Source: JABWAM01 sp964653025 (lineage in GTDB: Bacteria > Verrucomicrobiota > Verrucomicrobiia > JABWAM01). From it: 64,000 nt of DNA. Shown one piece after another: positions 15,713 to 24,669 of the stretch. A model generated the notes under the pieces. It was not told the DNA's origin. It made no database searches and worked only from the letters and a program-made list of their open reading frames with translations. The DNA lies in the NCBI GenBank assembly GCA_964653025.1, contig CAZZBZ010000003.1, positions 27,184 to 91,183 of the forward strand, written 5' to 3'. Position numbers and translations under genes: made by a program. The stretch's first letter is position 1, and each line of letters begins with the position of its first letter.

Positions 15713-17173
15713 TCAGGGCCGTGGCATTCCCTGCCCCTCGAACTTTGCCCCGAATCCGAGGGTGCGGGTTGAATCGAGGAGGAGAGCGGCGATGCGGGCC
15801 GAGCGCTCGGCGTCGCGCGGGCGACGCAGGAGGGTAGAGTTCCGCCCGAGGAGGGCCGCGGCGACGCCCGTGGCGGCCGGGCAGGCCATCGAGGTGCCGC
15901 TCATTGCTGCGTAGCCGCCAGGGTAGGTCGAGACGATCCCCACGCCGGGGGCCGTAAGATCCGTCTCGATGCCAACGTTCGAGAAGGCCGCGATGAAGTT
16001 CTTCCGGTCGGTGCCTCGCGGAGGGGCGATGTCGAGTGTTTCCACCGAATCTTCGGGGAAGGTTCCTTCGCGGCCCATGGCCGAGACGGCGAGGGAGAGG
16101 GAGTCGGACGCGGGGAAACTCACGGGAGAACGGTTTTCGTTTCCCGCGGCGGCGAGAACAAGGGTCCCGTGACGGCGGGCATGCTCGATTGCCGCGCGGA
16201 TCACGGGGTCGGGCGCCCCGCCCCCGAGACTCAAGTTGACGAGGTCGCAGCGGTCGTGGGCAGCTCCATCGAGCGCCTTGGCAATCGAGTAGTTCGAGGC
16301 TTCCCCGCTTCCTTTTGGAAAGACGCGGTAGCTCCGGAGTTCCGCCGCGGGGGCGAGGCCCCGGCACCCCTTCGGAGGCGTGCCGCACCCCGCGATAATT
16401 CCGGCCACGTGAGTTCCATGGCCCTCGCCATTGTCCCCGAAGTCATCAGGTTTCTCGCCAAAAACCGTATTGCGGCCCCCTGTAACGTGGAGGTCCGTGT
16501 GCTTGCGGTCCACGCCGGTGTCCACGACGGCGACGCGCACCCCTTTGCCGTCGTTCGCATTCGCGGCGCCGTAGAAGTGCTGGAGAGCGCCTGGCCAGGA
16601 GGGGTCCGCGGGGCGGAGGCGGATTTCACCGAGAGAATCGAGAGGGGCGTTTCGGCGGAGAGCGCCCCAGAACGCGGACTTCGGATAGACGAGCACCTGC
16701 TCGGCGCGGGAGATCGAGGAAGGGAGGGAGAATCGTGCCATGCCACTGGCATCGGTGACCGCATCCACGCCGACACGCGCCTTTGTGTTGGTCAGGATGA
16801 CCACCAGTGCGTCGCGGACGGGAGTGCCGGTGGGTGCGTCCACGACACGAATCGTCCAGCGGCGGAGGCGTTCGGCTGATCGAACCATGGGACGGAGTGC
16901 GGGGCGAACTCGTGGGGCGAGGGCGGGACGGAAGAAGCAGAGCGGCTCTATCCTCAAGCCGGGGCAGCATGCACGGAGGGCCGGGGCGTGGTCGGGACGG
17001 AAGGAGACGAGCTTCGGGCCGTCCTCGGAGATCGAGTCGAGGAGGGTGACTTTTGGGAAGCGTGCAAGGAAGCGTGGGCGGCGTGAGAAAAGCTCGCGGA
17101 GGCCCAAGGTGAGCGAGACTTCGGCGGCGCGAAAGCCGCTCGGGGGCATGAGGACGAAGCGGGCGGCGTTCAT
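15713..17173 (-). CDS. Subtilisin-like serine protease (S8 family)
   Basis: A 486-residue subtilase with an intact Asp/His/Ser triad: AVVDTGVDRKHTD near 216, GHGTHVAGIIAG near 250 and SGTSMACPAATG near 431. The oxyanion Asn is probably in LAAAGNENRSP. No signal peptide or membrane segment is visible at the N-terminus, which instead has about 190 residues with a small beta-sandwich-like stretch (RRWTIRVVDAPTGTPVRDALV), perhaps a propeptide or transthyretin-like domain. It could be secreted by another route or act inside the cell. Flanking genes are unrelated. Confidence 0.9.
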   Translation of the reverse strand: MNAARFVLMPPSGFRAAEVSLTLGLRELFSRRPRFLARFPKVTLLDSISEDGPKLVSFRPDHAPALRACCPGLRIEPLCFFRPALAPRVRPALRPMVRSAERLRRWTIRVVDAPTGTPVRDALVVILTNTKARVGVDAVTDASGMARFSLPSSISRAEQVLVYPKSAFWGALRRNAPLDSLGEIRLRPADPSWPGALQHFYGAANANDGKGVRVAVVDTGVDRKHTDLHVTGGRNTVFGEKPDDFGDNGEGHGTHVAGIIAGCGTPPKGCRGLAPAAELRSYRVFPKGSGEASNYSIAKALDGAAHDRCDLVNLSLGGGAPDPVIRAAIEHARRHGTLVLAAAGNENRSPVSFPASDSLSLAVSAMGREGTFPEDSVETLDIAPPRGTDRKNFIAAFSNVGIETDLTAPGVGIVSTYPGGYAAMSGTSMACPAATGVAAALLGRNSTLLRRPRDAERSARIAALLLDSTRTLGFGAKFEGQGMPRP

Positions 17174-17291
17174 GGGCCTGAGTCAAGGGTAGACGGTAGG
17201 CGTGAACGCGGGCGAGTCGGAAAATGAATAGGGAAGCAGATGGGATGTGCCGATGTGTCGACCAGAACGTTGCGAGGGTTGTTCCACCAGA

Positions 17292-17358
17292 TCGGCGCGA
17301 GCCGCGCCTCCCACAAAGACCACTTCTCTTCGTCTGTGGGAGGCACGGCTCGCGCCGA
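17292..17358. repeat. Long imperfect hairpin repeat
   Basis: Left arm 17292-17320 (tcggcgcgagccgcgcctcc followed by cacaaagac) pairs almost completely with right arm 17332-17358 (gtctgtgggaggcacggctc followed by gcgccga) around an 11-base loop. It sits between two divergent genes and has no T tract, so it looks like a REP-type element rather than a terminator. Confidence 0.8.
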
Positions 17359-17459
17359 ATGTCCTTCCAAACAACAACAATTTTGTCACGGCACGCCACC
17401 CCCGCCTCACTTCCGTGTTTCGAGTTGTTCGCAGGAGAGCGCGTTGGCATCGTATCGGG

Positions 17460-18446
17460 ATGCCTGCTACCCGCTTGCCACAGGGATTTGCCCGGGATTT
17501 CCGCATGATTGTGGATCGGGGGAGCCGCTTCATCGTGGCGAGCCATCTGCGCCCCGACGGGGACGCCTATGGGTCCACCCTGGCACTCGCGCTCGCGCTC
17601 CAGCGGGCGGGGAAGGAGGTCGTGGCGTGGAACCCCGACGGGATGTCGGAGCGGTTCTCATGGTTACCGGGTGCCGCGGCGATGAAGGGCCCCGAGCTTT
17701 CCAAGGGCCCGTGGGACGCACGGATCGTGGTGGACACCGCGAGCCCGGAGCGGGTGGGTGGTCTTTCCCTCGCTCCCGACCAGGCTTCGCCGATCATCAA
17801 CGTGGACCACCACGGGAGCAACCCGCGCTTCGGGGACCTCGTCTGGGTGGATGGGACGCGTGCGTCATGCGGGGAGATGATCCTCGATCTCATCCGCGAG
17901 ATAGGGTTGCCGCTCGACCGGGAGGTGGCCTCCTGCCTCTTCGTGGCGATCAGCACGGACACGGGGTCGTTCCGATACTCGAACACGCGCCCGGCCACGC
18001 TGCGGGCGGCCGCAGAGTTGCTGGAGACGGGAGTGGACCTCGCCGAGCTTTCGCGGATGACGTGGGAGAACGAGCCATCGCGTCGCCTCGCTTTCGTGCG
18101 CGAGGTCCTCCAGACCGTGCGGTTCGAGGAAGAAGGAAAGGTGGGCCTGCTCTGGATCAAGCCCGAGGCGTATACACGTTCGGGGGCGCTCCCCGAGGAT
18201 ACGGAGGGGCTCATTGACCTTGTTCGCGGGGTGCAGGGGGTGCGTGTGGCGCTGGTCTTCGAGGAGGTCCCAAAGGAGGGGGTGGTCCGCGTGAGCTTTC
18301 GCTCGAAGGATCCTCGCGTGGATGTAGCGAAGATCGCGCTCCAACTTGGAGGCGGTGGGCATGCAGCCGCTTCGGGGGCGCGAGTTTCCGGGAAGGCCGC
18401 CGAGGTGGAGCTCGCCGTCCTTGCCGCGGTAAAAGCGGCCCTTTGA
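17460..18446 (+). CDS. DHH/DHHA1 phosphoesterase, NrnA-like nanoRNase/pAp phosphatase
   Basis: A 328-residue protein with N-terminal DHH domain and C-terminal DHHA1 domain. Metal-binding motifs are SHLRPDGDAYGS (about 24-35), VVDTASPE, and NVDHHGSNP near 108. The C-terminal substrate loop is GGGGHAAASGARV near 299. NrnA degrades 2-5 residue RNAs and 3'-phosphoadenosine 5'-phosphate. ATG 17460 is chosen because it gives the family N-terminus; in-frame codons further upstream run through the hairpin repeat. It is followed by the initiator tRNA gene. Confidence 0.91.
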   Translation: MPATRLPQGFARDFRMIVDRGSRFIVASHLRPDGDAYGSTLALALALQRAGKEVVAWNPDGMSERFSWLPGAAAMKGPELSKGPWDARIVVDTASPERVGGLSLAPDQASPIINVDHHGSNPRFGDLVWVDGTRASCGEMILDLIREIGLPLDREVASCLFVAISTDTGSFRYSNTRPATLRAAAELLETGVDLAELSRMTWENEPSRRLAFVREVLQTVRFEEEGKVGLLWIKPEAYTRSGALPEDTEGLIDLVRGVQGVRVALVFEEVPKEGVVRVSFRSKDPRVDVAKIALQLGGGGHAAASGARVSGKAAEVELAVLAAVKAAL

Positions 18447-18490
18447 GCCGCGCAATCCTTGGGAATTCTTTCAAATCAAGTCGATGGGCA

Positions 18491-18518
18491 TTGACGCTCC
18501 GTCGGATCCCGTGCTAAA
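18491..18518 (+). promoter_or_regulatory. Probable promoter of the initiator tRNA gene
   Basis: TTGACG at 18491-18496 is a near-perfect -35 box. GCTAAA at 18513-18518, sixteen bases later, is a plausible -10 box, placing transcription start about one helical turn ahead and at or just before the tRNA 5' end at 18526. Confidence 0.6.
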
Positions 18519-18525
18519 GAAAACG

Positions 18526-18602
<77 letters not shown>

Positions 18603-18610
18603 TTTCGAGG

Positions 18611-18645
18611 AGGCCGGGGCCAAAAGCCCCGGCCTTTTCTCTTTG
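18611..18645 (+). terminator. Rho-independent terminator after tRNA-fMet
   Basis: Stem ggccggggc (18612-18620) pairs perfectly with gccccggcc (18626-18634) around caaaa, followed by ttttctcttt. It lies ten bases past the tRNA CCA. Confidence 0.88.
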
Positions 18646-18939
18646 AAGGTGTCGGGGTGAAGTCTTCCGTCTCTGCTTCGAGTGGAGGGCCACGTTTCGT
18701 CGTGGCCGTCTGCCGCGATCGAGGGCACGACGAAGCGTGCCCCTCCGCTTTCGGAGAGTGCGCGACATTTTTGTTGGTGTTCCCCGCCGTGGGGACACGG
18801 CGAGCTACCCCGGCAGCCCGTGCTGTCCCCAGCACGGGAAAGACAGTCCCAGAGTACCAACATTCTCGTCGCATCCACTTTCATAGAGATAAGCATTCAT
18901 GCTTGCATCCCATTAAAAGATGATTTAAAAGATATCTAT
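18646..18939. repeat. Intergenic region with REP-like hairpins
   Basis: No gene is seen. Several palindromes occur: ggccacg-tttcgt-cgtggcc (about 18688-18708), gggcacg-acgaag-cgtgccc (about 18723-18742) and a cacggcg/cccgtgctg set near 18790-18840. The gcacgacgaagcgtgc core recurs at about 22312 and, as gcacgatgaagcgtgc, at 24603-24618, marking a dispersed repeat family. The last 60 bases are AT-rich and lead into the antitoxin gene, probably its promoter. Confidence 0.6.
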
Positions 18940-19233
18940 ATGAACCTCATTGCCATCAAGGACCTCAAGCAGCCACGGAGGCTCAAGGAGCGGCTCTATG
19001 CGGAAAAGGAGCTTCTTCTCACGAGCGACGGACGCCCGGTGGCCGTCCTCCTCCATGTCGAGGCCTCCGAGAACCCCGAGGGGATGCTCCTGGCGGTGCG
19101 CGACGCACGGAGCCGTCTTGCCCTGAGCCGGGTCCGCGAAGCGGCGCACCGGAGCGGGGCGGCGAAGATGTCCCTCGCCGAGATCGAACGTGAAATTGCC
19201 GCCGTCCGGGCCGTGCGGCGGGACCGTCCATGA
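18940..19233 (+). CDS. Phd/YefM-type antitoxin of a PIN toxin pair
   Basis: A 97-residue protein whose first half (MNLIAIKDLKQPRRLKERL then LLTSDGRPVAVLLHVEAS) has the prevent-host-death fold pattern: a strand, a helix, then the DGRPVAVLL beta turn. The C-terminal half is charged and helical, as expected for the toxin-wrapping segment. It presumably binds its own promoter and neutralises the PIN protein encoded immediately downstream, which it overlaps by ATGA at 19230-19233. The preceding AT-rich stretch (18890-18940) is a likely operator region. Confidence 0.8.
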   Translation: MNLIAIKDLKQPRRLKERLYAEKELLLTSDGRPVAVLLHVEASENPEGMLLAVRDARSRLALSRVREAAHRSGAAKMSLAEIEREIAAVRAVRRDRP

Positions 19234-19652
19234 TTCGGGCGGTGGTGGACACGAACGTCCTCGTCAGCGGCTTTCTCTCACCCTTTGGACCGCCGGGGCG
19301 GATCGTCGAGTGGCTGCGTGCGGGGGAGGTCCATGCGGTGTTCGATGACCGGATTGCGGCGGAATACGCAGACGTCCTTGCGCGGCCTGCGTTTCGTTTG
19401 CCGCCGGCAGAGGTCGAAATCGTACTGCAAGCGATCCGTGCGCACGGGTTCTGCGTGACGGTTCCTCCGTGGGCATCAGTGACCGTCAAACTTCCGGATC
19501 CCCATGACGCCCCCTTCCTGGACTGCGCCCGGGCAGAGGGCGTGCCGCTCGTCACGGGAAACCTGCGGCACTTCCCGAAAACCGTCGCTCACGGAGTGGA
19601 GGTCCTGAGCCCGTCGGAGTTCATCCGATGGCATGGAGTCGCCCAAACTTGA
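19230..19652 (+). CDS. PIN-domain toxin, putative ribonuclease
   Basis: A 140-residue PIN nuclease of the putative toxin-antitoxin PIN family. Acidic site residues are visible: Asp7 in AVVDTNVLVSG, Glu in IAAEYADVLARP, and the Asp pair in LPDPHDAPFLDCARAEG followed by LVTGNLRHF. PIN toxins cut RNA with Mg2+. Start overlap with the antitoxin gives coupled translation. Targets cannot be read from sequence; some VapC PIN toxins cut initiator tRNA, whose gene happens to lie about 630 bases upstream. Confidence 0.85.
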   Translation: MIRAVVDTNVLVSGFLSPFGPPGRIVEWLRAGEVHAVFDDRIAAEYADVLARPAFRLPPAEVEIVLQAIRAHGFCVTVPPWASVTVKLPDPHDAPFLDCARAEGVPLVTGNLRHFPKTVAHGVEVLSPSEFIRWHGVAQT

Positions 19653-19667
19653 CTATTTCGTTCCGTC

Positions 19668-21686
19668 TCAGCGCATCCAGGCCTTCACCTTCGCGACCAC
19701 GTTTTCGGGGGTGAAGCCGAACTCTTTTGCGAGAACCGGGTAGGGGCCACTCGCACCGTAGCGGTCCATCCCGAGGAAGAGGCCATAGGCGCCGAGATAG
19801 CGTTCCCAGCCCATGCGCACGCCGGCCTCAATCGCCGCGCGCGGGAGTTTTCCGAGGACCTGCTCGCGGTACGCGGCGGGCTGCTTTTCGAAAAGCTCCC
19901 AACTCGGGAGGTTCACCACACGAGCGGGGATCCCCTCGGCCTTCAGAGTTTCCGCAGCGGCCAGCGCCACCGCGACCTCGGAGCCCGTGGCGAGGAGCGT
20001 GAGCTTCGCGCCGGGTTCCTCGCGAAGGACGTAGCCGCCCTTGAGCAGGTTCTCGGGAGCGGGGTACTTCGTGCGGTCAAGGACGGGCAGGTTCTGGCGG
20101 GTGAGCAGAAGCGCGGTCGGGCCCTGCGTGTTCTGGAGCGCGGCGATCCACGCCCAACCGGTCTCGCTCGGGTCCGCGGGGCGGATCACCGTCACGTTCG
20201 GCATCACGCGCAACGAGGCGGCCTGCTCGACCGGCTCGTGCGTGGGCCCGTCCTCGCCGACGAAGATGGAGTCGTGGGTGAAGACGTAGATCGCCGGCAG
20301 GTGGCTCAGGGCGGCCATACGGATCGCGGGTCGCATGTAGTCGGCGAAGACGAAGAAGGTGGATCCGAAGGGAATCAGCCCGCCATGGCAGACCATCCCG
20401 TTGAGGATCGCACCCATCGCGTGCTCGCGGATCCCAAAGTGAAAGTTCCGGGCGGCGCGATTCTGTTTCGAGAAGGAGCCGTACTCCTTGATGTAGGTCT
20501 TCGTGGAGGGATGCAGGTCGGCCGAGCCCCCGACGAGGGAGGGGATCGCTGCCATGAGGGCCTTGAGCACCTCGCCACCGGTGTTTCGGGTTGCGGCGGG
20601 CTTGGCGGGGTCGATTTTCGGGAGCTTCGAGGCGAGGTCGGCGGGGAGGATGCGATTCCATCCAGCATCCCAGCGTGCGGCGCGGGCGGGGTCGGTGGCC
20701 TTCCATGCGTCGAAGTTGGCCTTCCACGCGGCCTCGGCTTCGGCGCCACGGCGCTTGACCTCGGCGAAACGTTCACGCACGGCCTCGGGGACGAGAAACT
20801 GGGCGTCCTCGGGCCAGCCGAGGTTCTTCTTGGTGGCTTTCACCTCCTCGGCGCCCAGCGGTTCGCCGTGGGCCGAGTGGGAGCCGGCCTTGTTCGGGCT
20901 GCCGAAGCCGATGGTCGTCGTGCCGACGATCACGCTCGGGCGGTCCTTCACCGCCTGGGCGGCCTCGATGGCGCGTGCGCAGGCCTCGCGGTCATGCCCG
21001 TCGATCTCCTGCACATGCCACCCGTAGGCGCGGTAGCGGGCGGGGACATCGTCGCTGTAAGCGAGCTCGGTGCGCCCCTCGATGGTGATGTGGTTGTAGT
21101 CGTAGAAATAGATCAGCTTGCCGAGACCGAGGTGGCCCGCGAGGGAGATTGCCTCGTTGGTCACGCCCTCCTGGTTGCAGCCGTCGCCAAGGATGGCCCA
21201 CGTGGTATGGTTGACGACCGGGTGCTCCGGGGTGTTGAAGGCGGCAGCAAGGTGCTCCTCGGCGATCGCCATGCCGACGGCGTTTGCCGCGCCCTGGCCG
21301 AGAGGGCCGGTGGTGGTCTCGATGCCGCGAGAGAGGTCGAACTCGGGATGCCCGGGCGTCTGGCTGCCCCACTGGCGGAACTTCTGGAGCTCCTCGAGGG
21401 GGAGGTTGTAGCCGCTAAGGTGGAGGAGGGCGTAGAGGAGCGTGCTCCCGTGGCCGGCGGAGAGAACGAAGCGGTCGCGGTTGGCCCAGCGTGGGTTGGC
21501 GGGGTTGTGCTTCAGGTAGCGGGTCCAGAGCACATAGGCGAAGTCCGCGCAGCCCATGGGGAGGCCGGGGTGCCCCGAGTTGGCCTTCTGGACCGCGTCG
21601 ATCGCGAGGGTGCGAATCGTGTTGACGCAGAGTTGGTCGAGGTCGCGCCCGGTGAGGCCCTTGCCGAAATTCGAATGGTCAGTCAT
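19668..21686 (-). CDS. tkt: Transketolase
   Basis: TPP enzyme of the pentose phosphate pathway, transferring two-carbon units between sugar phosphates; 672 residues, the normal length. The N-terminal TPP domain has NSGHPGLPMGCADF, GPLGQGAANAVGMA and GDGCNQEGVTNEA. The middle Pyr domain has GIREHAMGAILNGM and THDSIFVGEDGPTHEPVEQ. The C-terminal domain has TGSEVAVALAAAETL. It stands alone, convergent with the toxin gene, with a repeat element upstream (21744-21912). Confidence 0.97.
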   Translation of the reverse strand: MTDHSNFGKGLTGRDLDQLCVNTIRTLAIDAVQKANSGHPGLPMGCADFAYVLWTRYLKHNPANPRWANRDRFVLSAGHGSTLLYALLHLSGYNLPLEELQKFRQWGSQTPGHPEFDLSRGIETTTGPLGQGAANAVGMAIAEEHLAAAFNTPEHPVVNHTTWAILGDGCNQEGVTNEAISLAGHLGLGKLIYFYDYNHITIEGRTELAYSDDVPARYRAYGWHVQEIDGHDREACARAIEAAQAVKDRPSVIVGTTTIGFGSPNKAGSHSAHGEPLGAEEVKATKKNLGWPEDAQFLVPEAVRERFAEVKRRGAEAEAAWKANFDAWKATDPARAARWDAGWNRILPADLASKLPKIDPAKPAATRNTGGEVLKALMAAIPSLVGGSADLHPSTKTYIKEYGSFSKQNRAARNFHFGIREHAMGAILNGMVCHGGLIPFGSTFFVFADYMRPAIRMAALSHLPAIYVFTHDSIFVGEDGPTHEPVEQAASLRVMPNVTVIRPADPSETGWAWIAALQNTQGPTALLLTRQNLPVLDRTKYPAPENLLKGGYVLREEPGAKLTLLATGSEVAVALAAAETLKAEGIPARVVNLPSWELFEKQPAAYREQVLGKLPRAAIEAGVRMGWERYLGAYGLFLGMDRYGASGPYPVLAKEFGFTPENVVAKVKAWMR

Positions 21687-21743
21687 GGAAGCCCCATCAA
21701 ATAGCGGTTTTGCTTATGCGAGGCAAGCCGTCGGTTCAGAAGA

Positions 21744-21912
21744 GCCGCGGATGGAACACGGATGGCAGAGAGACAACGCCAGGTCCGCCACACGGACCTG
21801 GTATCCACTTCAGGGACAAGACAGCAGGCTCCTGCCGTCGAGAATGAGCCGATTCCGTGTGGCGGAATCGGCAACATCCTCTATCCGTGAGCATCCGTGT
21901 TGATCCGTGGCT
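21744..21912. mobile_element. MITE-like inverted-repeat element, copy A
   Basis: It starts gccgcggatggaacacgg and ends in the inverse atccgtg...gatccgtggc. Inside are palindrome 1, caggtccg-ccaca-cggacctg, and palindrome 2, gccgattccg-tgtgg-cggaatcggc. The two loops are exact reverse complements. It makes up most of the gap between tkt and the glutaredoxin gene; nothing else is seen there. Confidence 0.85.
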
Positions 21913-21987
21913 TTCTGTTCTGCATTTTTCATCGGACCACCTCCGTCCTTGCGGCAAATGCACGCATCGGCGAGAATTCGACCCAGA

Positions 21988-22260
21988 ATGAGCCTTCAAA
22001 TCCTGAGGATCCCGAAAACCATTGTTCTCTACTCGCGCCCGCTTTGCGGCTGGTGCCTTGAAGCCAAGGCATGGCTCGACACCCTCGGATGGAAGCATGA
22101 GATTCGTGATACGGGGGCCGATCCTGCGGCGCGCGAGCGCGCGCTCAAGGTCAGCGGTACCACCTACGTTCCCGTGATCGAGGTGGACGGGCTCGTGCTT
22201 GGGGACTTCGATACCGGCCAGCTCAAGGAGTTCCTGCGGAAGAACGGGTATCTTCGGTGA
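21988..22260 (+). CDS. Glutaredoxin-like protein
   Basis: A 90-residue glutaredoxin/NrdH-type thioredoxin fold. The redox pair is Cys20 and Cys23 in SRPLCGWCLEAKAWL, the cis-Pro is in GTTYVPVIEVDG, and GDFDTGQLKEFL supplies the last strand and helix. It would reduce disulfides or glutathione-like mixed disulfides in the cytoplasm. I choose ATG 21988 because the 27 residues readable upstream come from the end of the repeat element. A hairpin with T tract follows at 22377-22402. Confidence 0.88.
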   Translation: MSLQILRIPKTIVLYSRPLCGWCLEAKAWLDTLGWKHEIRDTGADPAARERALKVSGTTYVPVIEVDGLVLGDFDTGQLKEFLRKNGYLR

Positions 22261-22631
22261 GCAGTGAGCAGTAAGCGGGGAGGTTCTCCTGCAGCGCAGG
22301 TTTCCCGGAGGGCACGACGAAGCGCCCCCTATCTCCTTCGAGAATAATCTGGGGAGCACACGCGGCTCGCATGTCGAAATCGGCGGCTCGCCGATTTTTT
22401 CCTCGGAGACTGGCCGAAGGGCCGTTGGCCAGGACACGCGGGCCGCGTGTGATCCCCGCAGAAACACGCGTCGCGATATTCGTTACGCGAGGATCAGGGA
22501 GAATAACGGCGTCTTGCCATGAAGCATGACAGGTCCGTGTAGCGGACCTGTCATTCTGTTTCTGCCATCCGTGTTTCATCCGTGGCTTTCCAGTGGAGTA
22601 CGGGGACGGGCAGAAGAGGTACGGCGCATTC
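22261..22631. other. Intergenic region: terminator and half repeat elements
   Basis: No gene is visible in these 371 bases. They contain a ggcacgacgaagcgcc repeat core (about 22312), a terminator (22377-22402), several gc-rich palindromes (for example acacgcgggccgcgtgt near 22433) and, at 22527-22593, one half of the MITE-like family with palindrome acaggtccg-tgtag-cggacctgt and the end catccgtgtttcatccgtgg. Confidence 0.7.
22377..22402 (+). terminator. Rho-independent terminator downstream of the glutaredoxin gene
   Basis: Perfect stem aaatcggcg / cgccgattt around gct, running into further T residues. It is 117 bases past the glutaredoxin stop. Confidence 0.7.
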
Positions 22632-23408
22632 CTAGGGTGTAACGGGAGTGGTTTGGCGGAAGCCGTCCGTGGTCATGGTCTGGCGCTGGCGGAGATTCGT
22701 CACCCAGAAGATGCGGACCTGGTATTCGAACTCCATCCTTCGCGGCATCCAGACCTTCCCCGCGTGGCGGAAGGTTTCGTAGTGGATCACGAGGCTGCGC
22801 AGGCTCACGAGGTCCAGCCAGACGAAAGGCATCGGTTTCACCAAGGAGCAGTCGGCCTGCACGATGGTGTTGAACTCGCGTTGAACAAGGAGGCGACCGC
22901 GGAGGCGGGTGAGGACCTTCTGCTGGGGGGTCCGGGCCTTCGCTCCCTCGACGGGGTCGAAATCGAGCCACCATACCGGTCCCTGATCGGATTCGCCCTC
23001 ACCAGCGAGCGTGAAATGGTAGAAGGGCATCAACTCCCGCATCTTCATGGTTTCCGAGACGCGGCGGGACTGCTCCGCTTCCTCGGGGGTCGCGTTTGTC
23101 TTGGAGCCGACGTCGAAACCGACCTGGGCATTGTCCCCGCCTGGCGAAAGGCCGCCGACCGCGTAGCTCAGGTTGCCGGTCGGGCGGTAAACGGCGGAGG
23201 AGCTTTTCTCCGAAACGACCTTGTGCTCGTCGTCGAGCTTTTGGGTGACAAAGTGCTGGGTGTACTCCCAGTGTTTTGCCTCCTCGAAGTTAATGTCCTC
23301 CTGGGCGACCACCTTCTCAATGATTTCAAGGGCGGTAGGGACCGCAGGAGAGGGGAGGGCGGCCGCGAGGAGCACGGTGAAGGCGGCGAGTGTTGGCCTT
23401 GTCAGCAT
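22632..23408 (-). CDS. Exported protein of unknown function
   Basis: A 258-residue protein starting with a clear Sec signal peptide (MLTRPTLAAFTVLLAAALPS, likely cut near the PAVPTA stretch), so it is periplasmic or outer-membrane associated. The mature part has alternating beta-strand patterns and aromatic residues (KHWEYTQHFVTQKLDD, WWLDFDPVEGAKART, WMPRRMEFEYQVRIFWVTN) that loosely resemble LolA/MucB-like half-barrels, but I do not recognise a definite family. It is divergent from the aminotransferase, 59 bases away, and not obviously part of an operon. Confidence 0.7.
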   Translation of the reverse strand: MLTRPTLAAFTVLLAAALPSPAVPTALEIIEKVVAQEDINFEEAKHWEYTQHFVTQKLDDEHKVVSEKSSSAVYRPTGNLSYAVGGLSPGGDNAQVGFDVGSKTNATPEEAEQSRRVSETMKMRELMPFYHFTLAGEGESDQGPVWWLDFDPVEGAKARTPQQKVLTRLRGRLLVQREFNTIVQADCSLVKPMPFVWLDLVSLRSLVIHYETFRHAGKVWMPRRMEFEYQVRIFWVTNLRQRQTMTTDGFRQTTPVTP

Positions 23409-23467
23409 GGGGGAATGCTCTTTAGAGTGCGCGAAACCCAACCCCTCCACAAGCAGGAGAACTTCCC

Positions 23468-24553
23468 ATGCCCGAGAAACACATCAAACTCTTCATCCCT
23501 GGTCCCGTCGAGGTCTCTGAAAGCACCTGGCGGGCCTTTTGTTCTCCGATGATCGGCCACCGGGGCAGTTCGTTCGTGGATCTCTACGCCGCGATCCAGC
23601 CGCGGCTCCAGCAACTGCTTTTCACCAAGAACCCGGTGTTTCTTTCCACCTCCTCCGCGTGGGGTGTGATGGAAGCTTCCATTCGCAACCTTGTCCGTCC
23701 CGGCAAGCGCGTGCTCTGCTGCATGAGCGGTGCCTTCTCGGATAAGTGGTTCGACGTCGCCACCTCGAATGGTCTCCAGGCCGATAAGGTACAGGTCGAC
23801 TGGGGGCGCGCGATTCTCCCCGAGATGATCGAGGCGAAGCTCAAGGACGGTGGCTACGACGCGGTCACCCTCATCCATAACGAAACCTCGACGGGGACGA
23901 TGAACCCTCTCGCGGAGATCGCGGCGGTCGTGCGAAAATACCCCGAAACGATGCTCATCGTGGATTCGGTCTCATCGATGTCGGGGGTGAAGATCGAGAT
24001 GGATGTCCTCGGTCTCGACGTGCTTCTCGCCGGGGTGCAGAAGGCCTTTGCCATGCCGCCCGGGCTGGCGGTCTTCGCCGTGTCGCCGCGCGCACTTGAA
24101 CGCGCGAAGCAGGTCCCGAACCGCGGCTATTACTTCGACTTTATCGAGTTCCTCAAGAACCACGAGAAGAGCATGACCCCCTCGACGCCCTCGATCGCCC
24201 ATGTCTATGCGTTGCGAGCCAAGCTCGAGGAATTTTTCACCGAGGGGCTCGACCGTCGCTTCGCCCGTCACCTCGAGATGGCGAACATCGTGCGCCGCTG
24301 GGTCGCCGAGCGCGGATTCAAGATGTTCCCGCAGGAGGGCTACGAGGCGGTGACCTTGAGTTGCATCGCGAATACCCGAAAGGTGGATCTCCCCGCGTGG
24401 ATTAAGCGCCTCAAGGAAAAGCATTCCTGCATCTTCGACGGCGGCTACGGCAAGCTGAAGGGGAACGCCTTCCGCATCGCCCACATGGGCAACGAGACCC
24501 CCGACACGATGCGCCAGCTTCTCGGCTGGCTTGACGACACGCTTGCGGGATGA
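23468..24553 (+). CDS. Class V aminotransferase, serine/alanine:glyoxylate type
   Basis: A 361-residue PLP enzyme of fold type I. The Schiff-base Lys is in AGVQKAFAMPPGLAV near 192, preceded by the Asp of LIVDSVSSMSG, and the N-terminus FIPGPVEVSE is typical of serine-pyruvate / alanine-glyoxylate aminotransferases and PucG. It would move amino groups between serine or alanine and glyoxylate/pyruvate. A hydroxyacid dehydrogenase (27949) occurs downstream in the same direction, so the pair could interconvert serine, hydroxypyruvate and glycerate; that is inference. An AGGAGAAC sequence lies upstream of the ATG. Confidence 0.9.
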   Translation: MPEKHIKLFIPGPVEVSESTWRAFCSPMIGHRGSSFVDLYAAIQPRLQQLLFTKNPVFLSTSSAWGVMEASIRNLVRPGKRVLCCMSGAFSDKWFDVATSNGLQADKVQVDWGRAILPEMIEAKLKDGGYDAVTLIHNETSTGTMNPLAEIAAVVRKYPETMLIVDSVSSMSGVKIEMDVLGLDVLLAGVQKAFAMPPGLAVFAVSPRALERAKQVPNRGYYFDFIEFLKNHEKSMTPSTPSIAHVYALRAKLEEFFTEGLDRRFARHLEMANIVRRWVAERGFKMFPQEGYEAVTLSCIANTRKVDLPAWIKRLKEKHSCIFDGGYGKLKGNAFRIAHMGNETPDTMRQLLGWLDDTLAG

Positions 24554-24600
24554 GTCAGGGGGAGACGACGATGCCGAAGAGGGGACAACGGAGCCAAAGA

Positions 24601-24622
24601 AGGCACGATGAAGCGTGCCCTT
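24601..24622. repeat. Short REP-like palindrome
   Basis: aggcacgatgaagcgtgccct is a palindrome with the same core as copies near 18723 and 22312. It lies between the aminotransferase and the TPR membrane protein. Confidence 0.7.
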
Positions 24623-24669
24623 CCGAAGGAAAGTGGTTTGATCCCAACCTTGCCGATACTTTTCCAAAG

